Source: Larix sibirica (lineage: Eukaryota > Streptophyta > Pinopsida > Pinales > Pinaceae). From it: a DNA stretch of 23,013 bases. The notes under the pieces are model-generated. The model had not been told where the DNA came from. It saw only the letters and a program-made list of their open reading frames with translations, and did no database searches. The stretch is taken from assembly GCA_004151065.3 (NCBI GenBank), contig NWUY0300011909.1:53756-76768 (forward strand). The letters run 5' to 3'. Every line of letters begins with the position of its first letter. The stretch's first letter is position 1. This document shows, piece by piece, positions 21,504 to 23,013 of this stretch. Both the position numbers and the translations under genes were made by a program.

Positions 21504-21765
21504 AGCCTTTAAAAGAGCCTATAAGGTGTTCTTATTGTTGAGCTCCATTGTACTGAAAATTCTCAGCCACCCATGTTCCCTCGTAGATTTAGGGGAGGTT
21601 ATCTGTGAACGTAGTGAGCATTGATTTCTGGTGCTATGAACCACATGAAAAAAATTGTATATCTCTTCATAAATTATTGATCTTACAAAGTGAAATTTTG
21701 AAGAAATGTTTTTGATGTTAACATGGGTAAACTGTCGAATTTTGACCCAAATGTAATAGTGCCTA
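21504..21765. other. Non-coding stretch
   Basis: No reading frame or RNA gene was seen. The stretch has moderate GC between 21504 and 21640 and then becomes AT-rich. The phrase gaacgtagtgagcattg near 21608 recalls the leader side of plant retroelements, but this is too weak to call. Confidence 0.4.
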
Positions 21766-22940
21766 ATTTTCCCTCTACTTTTAATTGGATTTCCTTCGCT
21801 AGGTTAGTGGGGTGAGGTGCTAGGAGATGGTTTTCTCAATGTGGCTTTGAGGACTAGCCCTTTCTCCTTTCCTTTTCATTCTTTATTCTCTTATTCCGTG
21901 ACAATGTTTGGTTGAGCATCCATGATCTGTTGTTTGGTGGAGATTTTCAAGGAATTCTTTTATTTTCCTTAATGTCTCTATCTGTATAAGAACGAGGGTT
22001 CTTTTTTCATGTTGATTCTCTCCTTCTTCCTTGGAATTTTTGAAGGCCTTGACCTTTTGTAAAACTTGGAAGCAATTTATAATGTTGGAGGGGTTGATCT
22101 TAGTAGATTTTGGGTTCTTGATTTGCACCTACTACTTTTTCTTATTGATCACTATTCAAAGGGATCAAACCATGCTCCTTTCTTTTCTTTGGGATACACT
22201 CTATTGAATCACATACAAGGGATAGTTTGGGAAATTCATTAGACGAGAGATTACAAAGGCAAGAGAAGAAGTTTGTGGGCATTTCTTCATAAAGTAGCCT
22301 TAGGAATGCAACATATTTTATTTAAAAGTAAATTGTTCTTAGTTCAATTCTTGGTAAACGGTTCATTCATCTAGTTGGAGAAGGATGGCCTCTGAAAGTC
22401 ATTAGCTCAAAGCTACTTACCATCCAAGGATATACCCATACGGATAGAGGTATTTCTTCTAGGCTTAGGAGTCAAGAAAGGTAGTGTAGGGGTTCCTTCC
22501 CCTTTCTTCACAAATGAATGCATATGGGTTGATTTTGAATAATTTAATTCGACCATGTAGGCATGTTTGACACCCTGCATCTAAGGAACCCATCAAGGTA
22601 GCTATAGATTACTTGATTGGATTATGCTATGCTCATGGATGAGTCTCTACATTCAAACTCCCTTCGACTTATTGACCTCAATCAAACCAATGGCAAGAAT
22701 CACCACAATTGTGGCTCAATCTACAACAATGTTCATGATTGAGAAAGTTTGGACATTCATGGATGACATCAAGACCATTGGGGTACCCTAGTTGTTCTCC
22801 TCTATAATGCCACTTCTCTTCACATTGTCCTCACTAGGTTTAAATATTTGTGAATACCCATGCAAGTGTTTGGAACTCGAGTATGCACATTAATACAAGC
22901 CCAAGTACCTTGTTACTTGCTTTTAAACCACAATCTTGTG
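21766..22940. repeat. Diverged direct repeat, copy B (partner at 898-961 plus 2743-4287)
   Basis: It matches copy A in order and orientation along its length and runs uninterrupted through the point where copy A is split by 962-2742. It lacks the 361-bp segment (3347-3707) and the second 29-bp unit of copy A. The minus-strand frame 21883-22128 lies here, but copy A does not preserve it, so I do not call it a gene. Confidence 0.72.
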
Positions 22941-22964
22941 ATATATATATATATATATATATAT
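22941..22964. repeat. (AT)12 microsatellite
   Basis: Perfect AT dinucleotide run at the right end of repeat copy B. It is followed by 49 bases of unassigned sequence up to the window edge. Confidence 0.95.
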
Positions 22965-23013
22965 TTGAAATGCAAGTCCTGGGTAAAAACACCAGGTAAT
23001 TTCGCTCATTTGG

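Overview
This window looks like plant nuclear DNA, intergenic and rich in transposable elements. The strongest evidence is a decayed plant L1-type LINE at about 4815-11981. Its ORF1 has a DUF4283-like N-terminal region and a CCHC zinc knuckle. Its ORF2 has an endonuclease, a reverse transcriptase, a zf-RVT-type zinc-binding domain and an RNase H. Around it lie long AT-rich non-coding stretches, old diverged repeats and a copia integrase relic. A large, repeat-bloated genome such as a conifer would fit, but that is inference. I see no intact host protein-coding gene and no convincing tRNA or rRNA gene.

Layout. 1-about 300: a minus-strand fragment of a copia-type integrase. 300-961: non-coding. 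962-2742: a segment absent from a related repeat copy at the right end of the window, bounded by TG...CA, possibly a solo LTR. 2743-4287: diverged repeat copy A, whose relative (copy B) lies at about 21766-22940. 4288-4810: AT-rich DNA with small duplications and a (TA)11 run. 4815-11981: the LINE, noticeably more GC-rich than its surroundings. Its coding order is ORF1 (4876-6285), ORF2 (6396-10635) and a further reading frame (10701-11693) that I call ORF3, then a 3' tail and A-run. 12099-12640: a diverged tandem repeat with a period near 277 bp. 12488-17008 and 17010-21503: two almost identical 4.5-kb copies in direct tandem, separated by one ambiguous base (N) at 17009. 21504-23013: non-coding DNA containing repeat copy B and an (AT)12 run.

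The LINE cannot be active as written. I count about thirty in-frame stop codons, most of them TAG, and at least five or six frameshifts that each fit the loss of one base in a mononucleotide run. Even so, the catalytic motifs and the domain order can be read throughout. The least expected part is ORF3, which lies beyond RNase H and has no function I recognise.

The 4.5-kb tandem copy is most simply an assembly product: two overlapping contigs, possibly two haplotypes, placed end to end with a one-base gap. Every spurious ORF in that block therefore appears twice. Comparisons were made by eye; no alignment or database search was run.
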